DNA of 64,000 bases from an uncultured Flavobacteriaceae bacterium (GCA_913065125.1 CAJYAG010000003.1:186001-250000); one strand, 5' to 3'. Shown: positions 29,150 to 38,374, numbered from the stretch's first letter. Notes: a model not told the origin generated them from the letters alone. Translations and numbers: made by a program.

Positions 29150-29449
29150 GTAAATAAAACGAGGCTTTCAGTTTATTTATAAGCTGAAAGCATTTAGAGC
29201 ATTTACACTCCGATGAAAATCGGAATCTCGTAAAAGAGATAAAAATAAAAATTCTGAAGGTATTCAGAATATACATGTCCGGAGGGTTTCGCGAAGGAAA
29301 AACGGTAAAAACATATTCAGCGTTGAACATGTTTAACGCTGTTTTTTTTGAACGAATTTCTAGAAAGACAAAAGAAACGGAAGTTTCAAAAAATTAATTA
29401 TTAATATAGACGCGATGGATATAAATCTAACGTCTTAAATCTAAACAGA
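29150..29449 (+). promoter_or_regulatory. Structured 5' leader of rplC, attenuator-like
   Basis: This 300-base gap holds no gene. Hairpins in order: GCTTTCAG/CTGAAAGC (29164-29171, 29184-29191); TCCGAT-GAAA-ATCGGA (29209-29224, GNRA loop); ATCTC/GAGAT (29225-29229, 29236-29240); ATTCTGAA-GGTA-TTCAGAAT (29251-29270); an intrinsic terminator (29318-29349); GAAAC-GGAA-GTTTC (29374-29387); and AGACG/CGTCT (29408-29412, 29431-29435) just before the rplC ATG. TATTCAG and ACATGT occur in order twice (29261-29278 and 29314-29332), so the left arm at 29254-29258 could pair with either copy. I see no TAnnTTTG promoter in the gap. This suggests attenuation of the S10 genes, perhaps by L3 or L4; that is inference. 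Confidence 0.72.
29318..29349 (+). terminator. Intrinsic terminator/attenuator upstream of rplC
   Basis: Ten-pair stem CAGCGTTGAA (29318-29327) with TTTAACGCTG (29332-29341), one G-U pair, loop CATG, followed directly by eight T (29342-29349). It sits 168 bases after the rpsJ stop and 100 bases before rplC. Confidence 0.88.
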
Positions 29450-30067
29450 ATGTCTGGGTTAATAGGAAGAAAAATAGGAATGACCAGCTTATTCGACGAA
29501 AACGGGAAGAATATTCCTTGTACAGTAATCGAAGCAGGTCCTTGCGTTGTTACCCAAGTCAGAACCGAAGAGGTTGACGGCTACAACGCCTTACAACTTG
29601 GTTTCGATGACAAAAAAGCAAAAAGCTCTAATAAAGCTTTAGATGGACACTTTAAAAAAGCTGGTACATCTGCTAAAAGAAAAGTCATGGAATTCCAAGG
29701 ATTTGAAGAAGAGTATAAATTAGGAGATTCAATTACAGTTGAGCACTTTGAAGAAGGTGAATTCGTAGATGTATCAGGAACTTCTAAAGGGAAAGGTTTC
29801 CAAGGGGTTGTTAAACGTCATGGATTTGCTGGAGTTGGTCAAGCAACTCACGGGCAACATAACCGTTTAAGAGCGCCAGGATCTATTGGAGCGGCATCTT
29901 ATCCAGCTAGAGTATTCAAAGGAATGCGAATGGCAGGAAGAATGGGTGGAGATACAATTAAAGTACAGAATCTAAAAGTATTAAAAGTGGTTGCAGATAA
30001 GAACCTACTTGTTGTTAAAGGAGCAGTTCCTGGACACAAAAATGCTTACGTAACTATTCAGAAATAA
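29450..30067 (+). CDS. rplC: 50S ribosomal protein L3
   Basis: L3 (205 aa), an early-assembly 50S protein near the peptidyl-transferase centre. Starts [16 protein letters not shown], and the central extension [13 protein letters not shown]...[14 protein letters not shown] near residues 118-140 includes the glutamine that PrmB methylates in other bacteria. First gene after the structured leader. Its TAA overlaps the ATG of rplD by one base (TAATG), implying coupled translation. Confidence 0.98.
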   Translation: MSGLIGRKIGMTSLFDENGKNIPCTVIEAGPCVVTQVRTEEVDGYNALQLGFDDKKAKSSNKALDGHFKKAGTSAKRKVMEFQGFEEEYKLGDSITVEHFEEGEFVDVSGTSKGKGFQGVVKRHGFAGVGQATHGQHNRLRAPGSIGAASYPARVFKGMRMAGRMGGDTIKVQNLKVLKVVADKNLLVVKGAVPGHKNAYVTIQK

Positions 30068-30696
30068 TGAAAGTAGCAGTTTTAGATATTACAGGAAAAG
30101 ATACAGGTAGAAAAGTTGAACTTTCTAACGATGTATTCGGAATTGAGCCAAATAACCATGCAATTTACTTAGATGTAAAACAGCATTTGGCTAATAAAAG
30201 ACAAGGAACTCACAAATCGAAAGAAAGAGCTGAGATTTCTGGAAGTACAAGAAAGATTAAAAAACAAAAAGGAACTGGTACTGCAAGAGCAGGTTCTATC
30301 AAGTCTGGTGTTTTTAGAGGTGGTGGACGTATGTTCGGACCAAGACCAAGAAACTACTCTTTCAAACTAAACAAAAATTTAAAGCGTTTAGCTCGTAAAT
30401 CTGCGTTAAGTACACAAGCAAAAGATAAAAACTTAGTAGTTGTTGAGAACTTTGATTTTGAAACTCCAAAAACTAAGAATTTTGTTAATGTATTGAAAGC
30501 ATTAGGGTTAGAAAACAAAAAATCGTTGTTTGTGTTGGCTGAGTCAAATAATAATGTATATTTGTCATCACGAAATTTAAAAAGAACTAAAGTTGTAAGT
30601 GGTTCAGACTTAAGCACTTACGGAGTATTAAATGCAAATAAAGTTGTGTTTACTGAAGGTTCTTTAGAAGGAGTTGAATCAAATTTTAGCAAATAA
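30067..30696 (+). CDS. rplD: 50S ribosomal protein L4
   Basis: L4 (209 aa), 50S protein with a long loop lining the exit tunnel. The loop is visible as [20 protein letters not shown] and [19 protein letters not shown] near residues 60-100. In E. coli L4 is the autogenous regulator of the S10 operon; the structured leader just upstream of rplC makes the same role plausible here. Overlaps rplC by one base; rplW follows after 5 bases. Confidence 0.98.
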   Translation: MKVAVLDITGKDTGRKVELSNDVFGIEPNNHAIYLDVKQHLANKRQGTHKSKERAEISGSTRKIKKQKGTGTARAGSIKSGVFRGGGRMFGPRPRNYSFKLNKNLKRLARKSALSTQAKDKNLVVVENFDFETPKTKNFVNVLKALGLENKKSLFVLAESNNNVYLSSRNLKRTKVVSGSDLSTYGVLNANKVVFTEGSLEGVESNFSK

Positions 30697-30701
30697 TAGC
30701 A

Positions 30702-30992
30702 ATGAATATTTTAATTAAACCTATTATTACCGAAAAAGCAACAACCGATAGCGAGTTAAACAACCGTTATGCATTTGTTGTAGATAAAAGAGCTAACAAA
30801 TTGGAAATCAAAGGAGCTATTGAAGCTGCTTATGGAGTTGCAATTTCAGCTGTAAGAACAATGAATTATCCTGTTCAAAGAAATACCAAATTTACTAAAA
30901 AAGGTATGGTTACAGGAATGAAAGGTGCTTACAAAAAAGCAATAGTGCAGTTAGCAGAAGGAGAAACTATAGATTTTTATAACAATCTTTAA
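30702..30992 (+). CDS. rplW: 50S ribosomal protein L23
   Basis: L23 (96 aa), located at the tunnel exit, where it docks SRP and trigger factor. Motifs include IIKP-like [12 protein letters not shown] at the start, [23 protein letters not shown], and the C-terminal [10 protein letters not shown]. Normal length. Sits between rplD and rplB with short gaps; no separate regulation visible. Confidence 0.97.
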   Translation: MNILIKPIITEKATTDSELNNRYAFVVDKRANKLEIKGAIEAAYGVAISAVRTMNYPVQRNTKFTKKGMVTGMKGAYKKAIVQLAEGETIDFYNNL

Positions 30993-31006
30993 GTAAAAAG
31001 ACAAGA

Positions 31007-31831
31007 ATGTCAGTTAGAAAATTAAAACCAGTAACACCAGGTCAGCGTTTTAGAGTAGTAAATGGGTTCGACACCATTACTACTGACAAGCCGGAAAAAA
31101 GTTTATTAGTTCCGAAAAAAAGATCTGGAGGTCGAAACAATCAGGGTAGAATGACAACTCGTAATATTGGAGGAGGTCATAAACAAAAATACCGTATTAT
31201 CGATTTCAAAAGAGATAAAACAGGTATCCCAGCAACAGTAAAAACTATCGAATACGATCCAAATCGTACAGCATTTATTGCTTTGGTTAGTTATACTGAT
31301 GGAGAAAAACGTTATGTGATTGCACAAAACGGTTTACAAGTAGGTCAAACAATTGTATCAGGAGCAGGAGCAGGTCCAGAAATAGGAAATGCAATGTTAT
31401 TAAGTGAGATACCATTAGGAACTACAATTTCTTGTATTGAATTACGTCCAGGACAAGGAGCTGTTATGGCTCGTTCTGCAGGATCTTTTGCACAGTTAAT
31501 GGCAAGAGAAGGAAAATATGCAACAGTAAAGTTACCTTCAGGTGAAACAAGATTAATCTTGTTAACATGTATGGCAACTATTGGAGTTGTTTCTAACTCT
31601 GATCATCAATTATTAGTATCTGGTAAAGCAGGTAGAAGTAGATGGTTAGGAAGACGTCCAAGAACTAGACCAGTAGTAATGAACCCAGTTGATCACCCAA
31701 TGGGAGGTGGTGAAGGGAAATCTTCTGGAGGACATCCAAGATCAAGAAACGGAATTCCTGCTAAAGGATTCAAAACTAGATCTAAAACGAAAGCTAGTAA
31801 TAAGTATATTTTAGAACGTAGAAAGAAATAA
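31007..31831 (+). CDS. rplB: 50S ribosomal protein L2
   Basis: L2 (274 aa), needed for subunit association and peptidyl transfer. N-terminal [16 protein letters not shown], the RNA-binding SH3-like core, and the C-terminal [19 protein letters not shown] near residue 225 with the conserved histidine (E. coli H229). Full length; rpsS follows after 6 bases. Confidence 0.98.
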   Translation: MSVRKLKPVTPGQRFRVVNGFDTITTDKPEKSLLVPKKRSGGRNNQGRMTTRNIGGGHKQKYRIIDFKRDKTGIPATVKTIEYDPNRTAFIALVSYTDGEKRYVIAQNGLQVGQTIVSGAGAGPEIGNAMLLSEIPLGTTISCIELRPGQGAVMARSAGSFAQLMAREGKYATVKLPSGETRLILLTCMATIGVVSNSDHQLLVSGKAGRSRWLGRRPRTRPVVMNPVDHPMGGGEGKSSGGHPRSRNGIPAKGFKTRSKTKASNKYILERRKK

Positions 31832-31837
31832 TAAGTT

Positions 31838-32116
31838 ATGGCAAGATCATTAAAAAAAGGACCTTACGTTCACTACAAGTTAGAAAAGAAAGTTTTAGCG
31901 AATGTAGCATCAGATAGCAAATCAGTAATTAAAACTTGGTCAAGAGCAACTATGATTACTCCTGATTTTGTTGGACAAACTATTGCTGTTCATAATGGAA
32001 AGCAATTTGTTCCAGTATATGTAACTGAAAACATGGTAGGGCATAAATTAGGAGAGTTTTCACCAACACGTTCTTTTAGAGGACACGCAGGTGCAAAAAA
32101 TAAAGGTAAAAAATAG
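31838..32116 (+). CDS. rpsS: 30S ribosomal protein S19
   Basis: S19 (92 aa) of the 30S head, partner of S13 at the intersubunit bridge. Signature [18 protein letters not shown] at the N-terminus and [18 protein letters not shown] near residue 67. Normal length; six bases separate it from rplV. Confidence 0.98.
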   Translation: MARSLKKGPYVHYKLEKKVLANVASDSKSVIKTWSRATMITPDFVGQTIAVHNGKQFVPVYVTENMVGHKLGEFSPTRSFRGHAGAKNKGKK

Positions 32117-32122
32117 TAGGAA

Positions 32123-32530
32123 ATGGGAGTTCGTAAACATAACATGGCAGAACAGTTAAAAGAAGCAAGAAAGCAAAAAGCTTTCGCTAAGCTTACTAAC
32201 TGTCCTACATCACCAAGAAAAATGCGTTTAGTAGCGGATTTAGTAAGAGGTGTAGAAGTAGAAAAAGCACTACAAATTTTAAAATTCAGTTCAAAAGAAG
32301 CATCTATTAATTTAGAGAAATTGTTATTGTCTGCTATCGCAAACTGGCAAGCTAAAAATGAAGATGCATCTATTGAAGAAGCTGGATTATACGTGAAGTC
32401 TATTTGTGTAGACAGCGCGGGGATGTTAAAAAGATTAAGACCTGCTCCGCAAGGACGTGCTCATAGAATTCGTAAGCGTTCTAATCACGTTACTTTAGAG
32501 TTAGGTAGTAAAAATATTGAAAGCAAATAA
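32123..32530 (+). CDS. rplV: 50S ribosomal protein L22
   Basis: L22 (135 aa) spans the 50S from surface to exit tunnel. Core motifs are [17 protein letters not shown] near residue 28 and the tunnel hairpin [20 protein letters not shown] near 100. It is longer than E. coli L22 (110 aa) because of an N-terminal extension of about 20 residues; an internal ATG (residue 8) could be the start, but the first ATG gives the better spacing to rpsS. Confidence 0.96.
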   Translation: MGVRKHNMAEQLKEARKQKAFAKLTNCPTSPRKMRLVADLVRGVEVEKALQILKFSSKEASINLEKLLLSAIANWQAKNEDASIEEAGLYVKSICVDSAGMLKRLRPAPQGRAHRIRKRSNHVTLELGSKNIESK

Positions 32531-32541
32531 TTAAAGTAGAC

Positions 32542-33249
32542 ATGGGACAAAAAACAAATCCAATAGGACTTCGTTTAGGAATCATCAGAGGTTGGGAATC
32601 TAACTGGTACGGTGGAAATGACTACGGAGATAAAATTGCAGAAGATGACAAAATAAGAAAGTATGTAAATGCTAGATTATTTAAAGCAAGTGTATCTAGA
32701 GTTATTATTGAGCGTACGCTTAAACTTGTAACCGTTACTATCACTACTGCTAGACCTGGTATTATTATTGGAAAAGGTGGGCAAGAGGTAGACAAGTTAA
32801 AAGAAGAGCTTAAGAAAATTACTGGTAAGGAAGTACAGATTAATATTTTTGAAATTAAACGGCCAGAATTAGATGCAAAATTAGTTGCTTCTAGTGTTGC
32901 TCGTCAAATAGAAAATAGAATTTCGTACAAACGTGCAATCAAAATGGCTATTGCTGCTGCAATGAGAATGAATTCTGAAGGGATTAAAATCCAAATTTCA
33001 GGTCGTTTAAATGGAGCTGAAATGGCGCGTTCTGAACACTATAAAGAAGGTAGAATTCCTCTTTCTACTTTTAGAGCAGATATAGATTATGCACTTGTAG
33101 AATCTCATACAACTTACGGTAGAATCGGAGTTAAAGTATGGATTATGAAGGGCGAGGTTTATGGAAAAAGAGAATTATCTCCATTAGTTGGTTTGTCAAA
33201 AAAGCAAGGTGGAGCTAATAAGAAACAACAATCTCGTAGAAGAAAATAA
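32542..33249 (+). CDS. rpsC: 30S ribosomal protein S3
   Basis: S3 (235 aa), at the mRNA entry pore, where it contributes to helicase activity. N-terminal [15 protein letters not shown] domain with [17 protein letters not shown] near residue 72 (GxxG loop), and the C-terminal domain with [13 protein letters not shown] near 153. It ends in a basic tail, KKQQSRRRK. Normal length. Confidence 0.98.
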   Translation: MGQKTNPIGLRLGIIRGWESNWYGGNDYGDKIAEDDKIRKYVNARLFKASVSRVIIERTLKLVTVTITTARPGIIIGKGGQEVDKLKEELKKITGKEVQINIFEIKRPELDAKLVASSVARQIENRISYKRAIKMAIAAAMRMNSEGIKIQISGRLNGAEMARSEHYKEGRIPLSTFRADIDYALVESHTTYGRIGVKVWIMKGEVYGKRELSPLVGLSKKQGGANKKQQSRRRK

Positions 33250-33271
33250 TTTTTAAAATTAGAAATTAAAA

Positions 33272-33700
33272 ATGTTACAGCCTAAAAGAGTAAAATACCG
33301 TAAGGTACAGAAAGCGAAGGGGAACATGACAGGAAACTCTGGTAGAGGGACTCAACTTTCAAACGGAATGTTTGGAATTAAATCTTTAGATCAGAATTTA
33401 CTAACATCTCGTCAAATAGAAGCAGCTCGTATTGCGGCAACTCGTCATATGAAAAGAGAAGGTCAGTTATGGATTAAAATTTTTCCAGACAAGCCTATTA
33501 CCAAAAAACCATTAGAAGTACGTATGGGTAAAGGTAAAGGAGCTCCAGAATATTTCGTTGCTGTTATAAAGCCAGGAAGAGTTTTATTTGAAGTTGGTGG
33601 TGTGCCAATCGAAGTTGCAAAAGAAGCATTACGTTTAGCCGCACAAAAACTTCCAGTAAAAACTAAGTTTATAGTCGCTCGCGACTTTGATAACGCTTAA
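33272..33700 (+). CDS. rplP: 50S ribosomal protein L16
   Basis: L16 (142 aa), organiser of A-site tRNA contacts on the 50S. Starts [18 protein letters not shown], and contains [29 protein letters not shown] near residue 50 and [22 protein letters not shown] near 90. Normal length, 22 bases after rpsC. Confidence 0.98.
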   Translation: MLQPKRVKYRKVQKAKGNMTGNSGRGTQLSNGMFGIKSLDQNLLTSRQIEAARIAATRHMKREGQLWIKIFPDKPITKKPLEVRMGKGKGAPEYFVAVIKPGRVLFEVGGVPIEVAKEALRLAAQKLPVKTKFIVARDFDNA

Positions 33701-33712
33701 TTCGATAAGAAA

Positions 33713-33904
33713 ATGAAACAGTCAGAAATTAAAGAATTATCAACTGCAGATTTACAAGAAAATCTTGGCACGTTGAAAAAAAACTATACTGATTTAAAAA
33801 TGGCTCACGCGATTTCTCCGTTGGAAAATCCAATACAGTTAAGAGCCTTAAGAAAATCTGTTGCAAGAATTGCTACAGAGTTAACAAAAAGAGATTTACA
33901 ATAA
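33713..33904 (+). CDS. rpmC: 50S ribosomal protein L29
   Basis: L29 (63 aa), a two-helix protein near the tunnel exit. Starts MKQSEIKELSTADLQENL and contains LKMAHAISPLENPIQLRALRKSVARI, the family's conserved second helix. Placed between rplP and rpsQ as in most S10 operons. Confidence 0.96.
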   Translation: MKQSEIKELSTADLQENLGTLKKNYTDLKMAHAISPLENPIQLRALRKSVARIATELTKRDLQ

Positions 33905-33922
33905 TTGTAGTCAGTTTTAAAG

Positions 33923-34180
33923 ATGGAAAAAAGAAATCTTAGAAAAGAGAGAATTGGTGTAGTATCTAGTAACAAAATGGAGAAATCTATTGTTGTTGCT
34001 GAGGTAAAAAGAACAAAGCACCCAATGTATGGTAAGTTCGTTTTAAAAACGAAAAAGTACGTTGCACACGATGAGACAAACGATTGTAATGTTGGAGATA
34101 CTGTAAAGATCATGGAAACAAGACCTTTAAGTAAATCTAAACGTTGGAGATTAGTAGAAATCCTAGAAAGAGCTAAATAA
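33923..34180 (+). CDS. rpsQ: 30S ribosomal protein S17
   Basis: S17 (85 aa), an OB-fold 16S-binding protein. Motifs [16 protein letters not shown] near residue 10 and the core [27 protein letters not shown] near 50. Normal length; one base separates its stop from rplN. Confidence 0.97.
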   Translation: MEKRNLRKERIGVVSSNKMEKSIVVAEVKRTKHPMYGKFVLKTKKYVAHDETNDCNVGDTVKIMETRPLSKSKRWRLVEILERAK

Positions 34181-34181
34181 T

Positions 34182-34550
34182 ATGTTACAGACAGAATCAA
34201 GATTAAAAGTAGCAGATAATACTGGAGCTAAAGAAGTTTTAGTAATCCGCGTTTTAGGAGGAACAAGAAAGCGTTACGCTAGAGTTGGAGATAAAATTGT
34301 TGTTACAGTTAAGGCAGCAACTCCAAACGGAACTGTAAAGAAAGGTCAAGTTTCTAGAGCAGTTGTTGTTCGTACAAAGAAAGAAGTTAGACGTAAAGAT
34401 GGGTCTTATATCAGATTTGATGACAATGCTTGTGTACTTTTAAATCCTACAGAGGAAATGAGAGGAACACGTGTATTTGGTCCTGTTGCTCGTGAACTTC
34501 GTGAGAAACAATTCATGAAAATAGTATCATTAGCACCTGAAGTGCTTTAA
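34182..34550 (+). CDS. rplN: 50S ribosomal protein L14
   Basis: L14 (122 aa) lies at the subunit interface and binds RsfS. Begins [22 protein letters not shown], with [22 protein letters not shown] near residue 42 and [24 protein letters not shown] near 86. Standard length. It is the first gene of the classical spc segment. Confidence 0.98.
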   Translation: MLQTESRLKVADNTGAKEVLVIRVLGGTRKRYARVGDKIVVTVKAATPNGTVKKGQVSRAVVVRTKKEVRRKDGSYIRFDDNACVLLNPTEEMRGTRVFGPVARELREKQFMKIVSLAPEVL

Positions 34551-34563
34551 AAGAGAAAAGACG

Positions 34564-34872
34564 ATGACAAAGTTTAAAATCAAATCAGGAGATACTGTTA
34601 CAGTAATCGCAGGAGATCATAAAGGATCTGAAGGAAAGGTTTTACAAATCCTTAGAGATAAAAACAGAGCCATAGTAGAAGGTGTGAATATGATTTCAAA
34701 ACACACAAAACCTAGCGCTCAAAGTCCACAAGGAGGAATAGTAAAGAAAGAAGCTTCAATTCATATCTCTAACTTATCGTTAGTAGAAGATGGAAAAGCT
34801 GTAAGAGTTGGATATACGGTAGAAGGAGATACTAAAACTAGAATCTCTAAGAAAACTAAAAAAGCAATATAA
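34564..34872 (+). CDS. rplX: 50S ribosomal protein L24
   Basis: L24 (102 aa), an assembly initiator of the 50S. Its KOW motif is [21 protein letters not shown] near residues 9-30, followed by [26 protein letters not shown]. Slightly shorter than E. coli L24, within the family range. Two bases precede rplE. Confidence 0.97.
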   Translation: MTKFKIKSGDTVTVIAGDHKGSEGKVLQILRDKNRAIVEGVNMISKHTKPSAQSPQGGIVKKEASIHISNLSLVEDGKAVRVGYTVEGDTKTRISKKTKKAI

Positions 34873-34874
34873 TC

Positions 34875-35426
34875 ATGAGTTACGTACCAAGATTAAAAGC
34901 AGAATATAAGAGCAGAATAGTAAATGCTCTTACAGAAGAATTTGGTTATAGTAATGTAATGCAAGTGCCTAAATTACAGAAAATTGTAGTTAGTAAAGGT
35001 GTTGGTGCAGCTATAGCGGATAAGAAATTGATAGATTATGCTCTTGAAGAGTTAACTACAATTACAGGACAAAAAGCAATTGCTACTTTATCTAAAAAAG
35101 ATGTTGCAAACTTTAAATTACGTAAGGGAATGCCAATTGGTGTGATGGTTACGTTAAGAGGAGAAAAAATGTACGAGTTTTTAGATAGATTGGTTACCGC
35201 ATCTTTACCACGTGTTAGAGATTTTAACGGTATCAAAGCAAATGGTTTTGACGGAAGAGGTAATTATAATTTAGGAATTACTGAACAAATTATCTATCCA
35301 GAAATTAATATTGATAAAGTAAATAAAATCGGAGGAATGGATATTGCTTTTGTAACATCAGCAGATACCGATAAAGAAGCAAAATCATTATTAGCAGAAT
35401 TAGGTTTACCATTTAAAAAAAATTAA
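34875..35426 (+). CDS. rplE: 50S ribosomal protein L5
   Basis: L5 (183 aa) binds 5S rRNA in the central protuberance. Conserved [14 protein letters not shown] near residue 33, [26 protein letters not shown] near 70, and [20 protein letters not shown] near 130. Normal length. In E. coli the S8 repressor site is at the rplE start; here a structured element instead precedes rpsH. Confidence 0.98.
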   Translation: MSYVPRLKAEYKSRIVNALTEEFGYSNVMQVPKLQKIVVSKGVGAAIADKKLIDYALEELTTITGQKAIATLSKKDVANFKLRKGMPIGVMVTLRGEKMYEFLDRLVTASLPRVRDFNGIKANGFDGRGNYNLGITEQIIYPEINIDKVNKIGGMDIAFVTSADTDKEAKSLLAELGLPFKKN

Positions 35427-35429
35427 GAC

Positions 35430-35699
35430 ATGGCTAAAGAATCAATGAAAGCCCGTGAGGTAAAAAGAGCAAAAACAGTAGCTAAGTACGCTGAGAAAAG
35501 AAAAGCTTTAAAAGAAGCTGGAGATTACGAAGCATTACAAAAGTTACCTAAAAACGCTTCTCCAATTAGAATGCACAATAGATGTAAGCTAACTGGAAGA
35601 CCAAAAGGGTATATGCGTCAATTCGGATTATCACGTGTGACATTCCGTGAAATGGCAAACCAAGGATTAATACCAGGTGTTAGAAAAGCAAGTTGGTAA
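35430..35699 (+). CDS. rpsN: 30S ribosomal protein S14, zinc-free form
   Basis: S14 (89 aa), 30S head protein. It is the long, zinc-independent form: the CxxC pairs of the short zinc-binding form are absent, with a single Cys in [22 protein letters not shown] near residue 52. Ends [11 protein letters not shown]. It is the last gene before a 150-base gap containing a terminator-like hairpin and a promoter-like element. Confidence 0.97.
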   Translation: MAKESMKAREVKRAKTVAKYAEKRKALKEAGDYEALQKLPKNASPIRMHNRCKLTGRPKGYMRQFGLSRVTFREMANQGLIPGVRKASW

Positions 35700-35715
35700 A
35701 ACCCCAAATAATAAA

Positions 35716-35750
35716 ATAGAATGTGTATCTTTGCACGCTCTATTTTTTTT
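35716..35750 (+). terminator. Terminator-like hairpin after rpsN (overlaps promoter element)
   Basis: ATAGAATGTG (35716-35725) pairs with CACGCTCTAT (35734-35743), 9 of 10 positions counting one G-U, with loop TATCTTTG, then seven T. The right shape for an intrinsic terminator, but the loop is itself a perfect TAnnTTTG promoter element. Confidence 0.6.
35726..35733 (+). promoter_or_regulatory. Predicted -7 element upstream of rpsH
   Basis: TATCTTTG, followed by CAC, is a canonical Bacteroidota -7 element. The nearest upstream TTG is at 35693-35695, about 30 bases away and outside the usual 17-23 spacing, so the -33 part is weak. Confidence 0.55.
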
Positions 35751-35768
35751 GAGTAATAAACATTAACT

Positions 35769-35833
35769 GATTTTAGGTTTAATTATCACAGAGTATTCTG
35801 TAGCATAAATAGAGATAGTTAAAAACCGAAATC
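35769..35833 (+). promoter_or_regulatory. Structured leader of rpsH, candidate S8-responsive element
   Basis: Nested stem: GATTT (35769-35773) with AAATC (35829-35833); GGTTT (35776-35780) with AAACC (35823-35827); AATTATC (35781-35787) with GATAGTT (35814-35820), one G-U pair. Inside is a hairpin ACAGA-GTAT-TCTGT (35788-35801) and an asymmetric loop around 35802-35813. It ends 16 bases before the rpsH ATG. In E. coli S8 represses the spc operon by binding mRNA; a similar role here is inference. Confidence 0.65.
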
Positions 35834-35849
35834 GCAATTTTAAATAAAT

Positions 35850-36248
35850 ATGTATACAGATCCAATCGCGGATTTTTTAACGAGGGTTAGAAATGCAATC
35901 GCAGCAGGACACAGAGTTGTGGAAATTCCAGCTTCAAACTTGAAGAAGGAAATGACAAAAATTTTGTTTGATCAAGGGTATATTTTAAGCTACCAGTTCA
36001 ATGACGAATCAGTTCAAGGAACTATCAAAATAGCTTTAAAATACGATAGAGAAACAAAAGAATCAGTAATTAGAAAACTAGAACGAATCAGTACGCCAGG
36101 TTTACGTAAATACGTTAGCGCATTAGAAATGCCTAGAGTATTAAACGGTCTTGGTATTGCAATCGTTTCAACATCTAAAGGTGTGATGACTAACAAGAAG
36201 GCACGTCAAGAGAATGTTGGAGGGGAAGTAATTTGTTACGTTTATTAA
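35850..36248 (+). CDS. rpsH: 30S ribosomal protein S8
   Basis: S8 (132 aa), a primary 16S-binding protein of the platform and the known spc-operon repressor in E. coli. N-terminal [16 protein letters not shown] and C-terminal [27 protein letters not shown] near residue 104 form the RNA-binding face. It is the first gene after the structured gap, the position expected of a gene that controls its own operon through a leader. Confidence 0.98.
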   Translation: MYTDPIADFLTRVRNAIAAGHRVVEIPASNLKKEMTKILFDQGYILSYQFNDESVQGTIKIALKYDRETKESVIRKLERISTPGLRKYVSALEMPRVLNGLGIAIVSTSKGVMTNKKARQENVGGEVICYVY

Positions 36249-36260
36249 TACGATAGTAAG

Positions 36261-36806
36261 ATGTCAAGAATAGGAAAAAACCCAATAAGCATTCCAACCG
36301 GAGTTGAATTAAACATCGATGGAAATGTAGTAACGGTAAAAGGAAAGTTAGGAGAATTATCTCAAGAGATTTCTGGCGATATTACTGTAAGGATAGAAGG
36401 TGAAACTGTTATTTTAAACAGACCATCAGAAAGTAAACCTCATAAATCTGCTCACGGATTATATAGATCATTAGTATTTAATATGATTGAAGGAGTTAGT
36501 AAAGGTTGGACTAAAGAATTAGAATTAGTTGGTGTAGGTTATAGAGCTTCAAACCAAGGACAGAAACTAGATTTAGCATTAGGTTTTTCTCATAATATAG
36601 TTTTAGATGTAGCTCCAGAAGTTACTGTTGAAACTGTATCAGAAAAAGGAAAAAACCCAATCGTTAAGTTAACTTCTTATGATAAACAATTAGTTGGTCA
36701 AGTTGCCGCAAAGATTCGTTCTTTCCGTGCACCTGAACCATACAAAGGTAAAGGAGTTAAGTTTGTAGGAGAACAATTAAGAAGAAAAGCAGGTAAATCT
36801 GCATAA
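36261..36806 (+). CDS. rplF: 50S ribosomal protein L6
   Basis: L6 (181 aa), two repeated RNA-binding folds near the factor-binding site. Motifs [16 protein letters not shown] at the start, [26 protein letters not shown] near residue 90, and [24 protein letters not shown] at the C-terminus. Normal length. Confidence 0.98.
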   Translation: MSRIGKNPISIPTGVELNIDGNVVTVKGKLGELSQEISGDITVRIEGETVILNRPSESKPHKSAHGLYRSLVFNMIEGVSKGWTKELELVGVGYRASNQGQKLDLALGFSHNIVLDVAPEVTVETVSEKGKNPIVKLTSYDKQLVGQVAAKIRSFRAPEPYKGKGVKFVGEQLRRKAGKSA

Positions 36807-36817
36807 TATATAGCATT

Positions 36818-37168
36818 ATGGCATTATCAAAGCTTGAAAGAAGACAAAGAATTAAAAACAGAATCAGAAAGATTGTTTCTGGAACTGCGGCTCAGCCAAG
36901 GTTATCTGTTTTTAGAAGTAATAAAGAAATATATGCTCAATTAGTCGATGACGTTACTGGTGTTACATTAGTAGCTGCTTCTTCTAGAGATAAAGATGTT
37001 GCAACAGGATCAAAAGTAGAAACTGCTGCATCAGTTGGAAAAGCAATAGCAGAAAAAGCTGCTAAAGCTGGTATAGAAAAAATTTCTTTTGATAGAAATG
37101 GGTATTTATACCATGGTAGAATAAAAGTATTAGCAGAAGCTGCTAGAGAAGCTGGTTTAAAATTTTAA
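36818..37168 (+). CDS. rplR: 50S ribosomal protein L18
   Basis: L18 (116 aa) binds 5S rRNA with L5. Contains [18 protein letters not shown] near residue 30, [21 protein letters not shown] near 72 and [22 protein letters not shown] at the C-terminus. Normal length, 10 bases before rpsE. Confidence 0.98.
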   Translation: MALSKLERRQRIKNRIRKIVSGTAAQPRLSVFRSNKEIYAQLVDDVTGVTLVAASSRDKDVATGSKVETAASVGKAIAEKAAKAGIEKISFDRNGYLYHGRIKVLAEAAREAGLKF

Positions 37169-37178
37169 GAAGTTTATT

Positions 37179-37703
37179 ATGTATCAAAATTATAAAAACG
37201 TAGAAAGAGTAAAACCTAGCGGATTAGAACTTGTAGATCATTTAGTTGGTGTACAACGTGTTACTAAAGTAACTAAAGGAGGTAGAGCTTTTGGATTTTC
37301 TGCAATTGTTGTTGTAGGAGATGGTAACGGAGTAGTTGGTCATGGGTTAGGTAAATCTAAAGATGTAGCATCTGCAATTGCAAAAGCAATTGAAGACGCT
37401 AAGAAAAATTTAGTTAGAATTCCAATTTTAAATGGAACTTTACCTCATGAACAAAAAGGGAAATTTGGTGGAGCAAAAGTATTTTTAAAGCCTGCTTCAC
37501 ATGGTACCGGAGTTATTGCTGGTGGTGCTGTACGTGCGGTATTAGAATCTGTAGGAGTACACGATGTATTATCTAAATCTCAAGGTTCTTCTAACCCTCA
37601 CAATGTAGTAAAAGCAACATTAGATGCTTTATTACAATTGCGTAGTGCAGTTACAATTGCAAAACAAAGAGGAATTTCTTTAGAAAAAGTATTTAACGGA
37701 TAA
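37179..37703 (+). CDS. rpsE: 30S ribosomal protein S5
   Basis: S5 (174 aa), a fidelity protein of the mRNA entry channel. The loop [21 protein letters not shown] near residue 32, [21 protein letters not shown] near 66 and [15 protein letters not shown] near 110 are intact. No sign of spectinomycin-loop mutation that I can judge. Normal length. Confidence 0.98.
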   Translation: MYQNYKNVERVKPSGLELVDHLVGVQRVTKVTKGGRAFGFSAIVVVGDGNGVVGHGLGKSKDVASAIAKAIEDAKKNLVRIPILNGTLPHEQKGKFGGAKVFLKPASHGTGVIAGGAVRAVLESVGVHDVLSKSQGSSNPHNVVKATLDALLQLRSAVTIAKQRGISLEKVFNG

Positions 37704-37714
37704 ACCTAAGAACG

Positions 37715-37897
37715 ATGGCAAAAATTAGAGTTAAGCAAGTAAAAAGCAAAATCGGACGCCTTCAAAGTCAAAAAAGAACTTTAGAAGCATTAGGTTTACG
37801 TAAAATGAACCAAGTAGTAGAACACGAGGCAACTCCGTCTATTATTGGTATGGTAAATACAGTTAAACACTTAGTTTCTTTCGAAGAAATTAAATAA
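37715..37897 (+). CDS. rpmD: 50S ribosomal protein L30
   Basis: L30 (60 aa), small bacterial-type L30. Sequence IRVKQVKSKIGRLQSQKRTLEALGLRK fits the family, followed by VVEHEATPSIIGMVNTVKHLV. Between rpsE and rplO, as in most spc operons. Confidence 0.96.
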   Translation: MAKIRVKQVKSKIGRLQSQKRTLEALGLRKMNQVVEHEATPSIIGMVNTVKHLVSFEEIK

Positions 37898-37912
37898 AAG
37901 ACATATATAGAA

Positions 37913-38362
37913 ATGAGTTTACATAACTTACAACCGGCAGAGGGATCTGTAAAAAAGGAAAAAAGGATCGCAAGAGGTGAAGGTTCTGGTAAAGGTGGTA
38001 CTGCTACTAGAGGTCACAACGGGCAAAAATCTCGTTCAGGATATTCAAAGAAAATAGGATTCGAAGGAGGGCAAATGCCTCTTCAAAGACGTGTTCCTAA
38101 ATTTGGATTCACAAACATTAACCGTAAGGAATATGTTGGAGTTAATTTAGATAAATTACAAACATTAGTAGACGAAGGTAAAATTACAGATACTGTAACT
38201 TTAGATATCTTAATCGCTAATAGAGTAGTAAGTAAAACAGAACTAGTTAAAATACTAGGTCGTGGAGAGCTTAAAGCTAAATTAAACATTACTGTTCACA
38301 AATTTACTGCTACTGCAAAAGCTGCTATTGAGGCTGCTGGAGGTGAGGCAGTTACATTATAA
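37913..38362 (+). CDS. rplO: 50S ribosomal protein L15
   Basis: L15 (149 aa), late-assembly 50S protein. Gly-rich N-terminal RGEGSGKGGTATRGHNGQKSRSG near residue 22, then FEGGQMPLQRRVPKFGF near 50, and a globular C-terminal domain ending AIEAAGGEAVTL. Normal length. Twelve bases before secY. Confidence 0.98.
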   Translation: MSLHNLQPAEGSVKKEKRIARGEGSGKGGTATRGHNGQKSRSGYSKKIGFEGGQMPLQRRVPKFGFTNINRKEYVGVNLDKLQTLVDEGKITDTVTLDILIANRVVSKTELVKILGRGELKAKLNITVHKFTATAKAAIEAAGGEAVTL

Positions 38363-38374
38363 GATTAGGTACAT

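Noticed and set aside
29139..29330. 63-codon minus-strand frame in the rpsJ-rplC gap
   Set aside because: Runs through the hairpins and terminator; no family resemblance. The region is better explained as a leader RNA.
33805..34200. 131-codon minus-strand frame across rpmC, rpsQ and rplN
   Set aside because: Shadow of three ribosomal genes in other frames; no recognisable domain.
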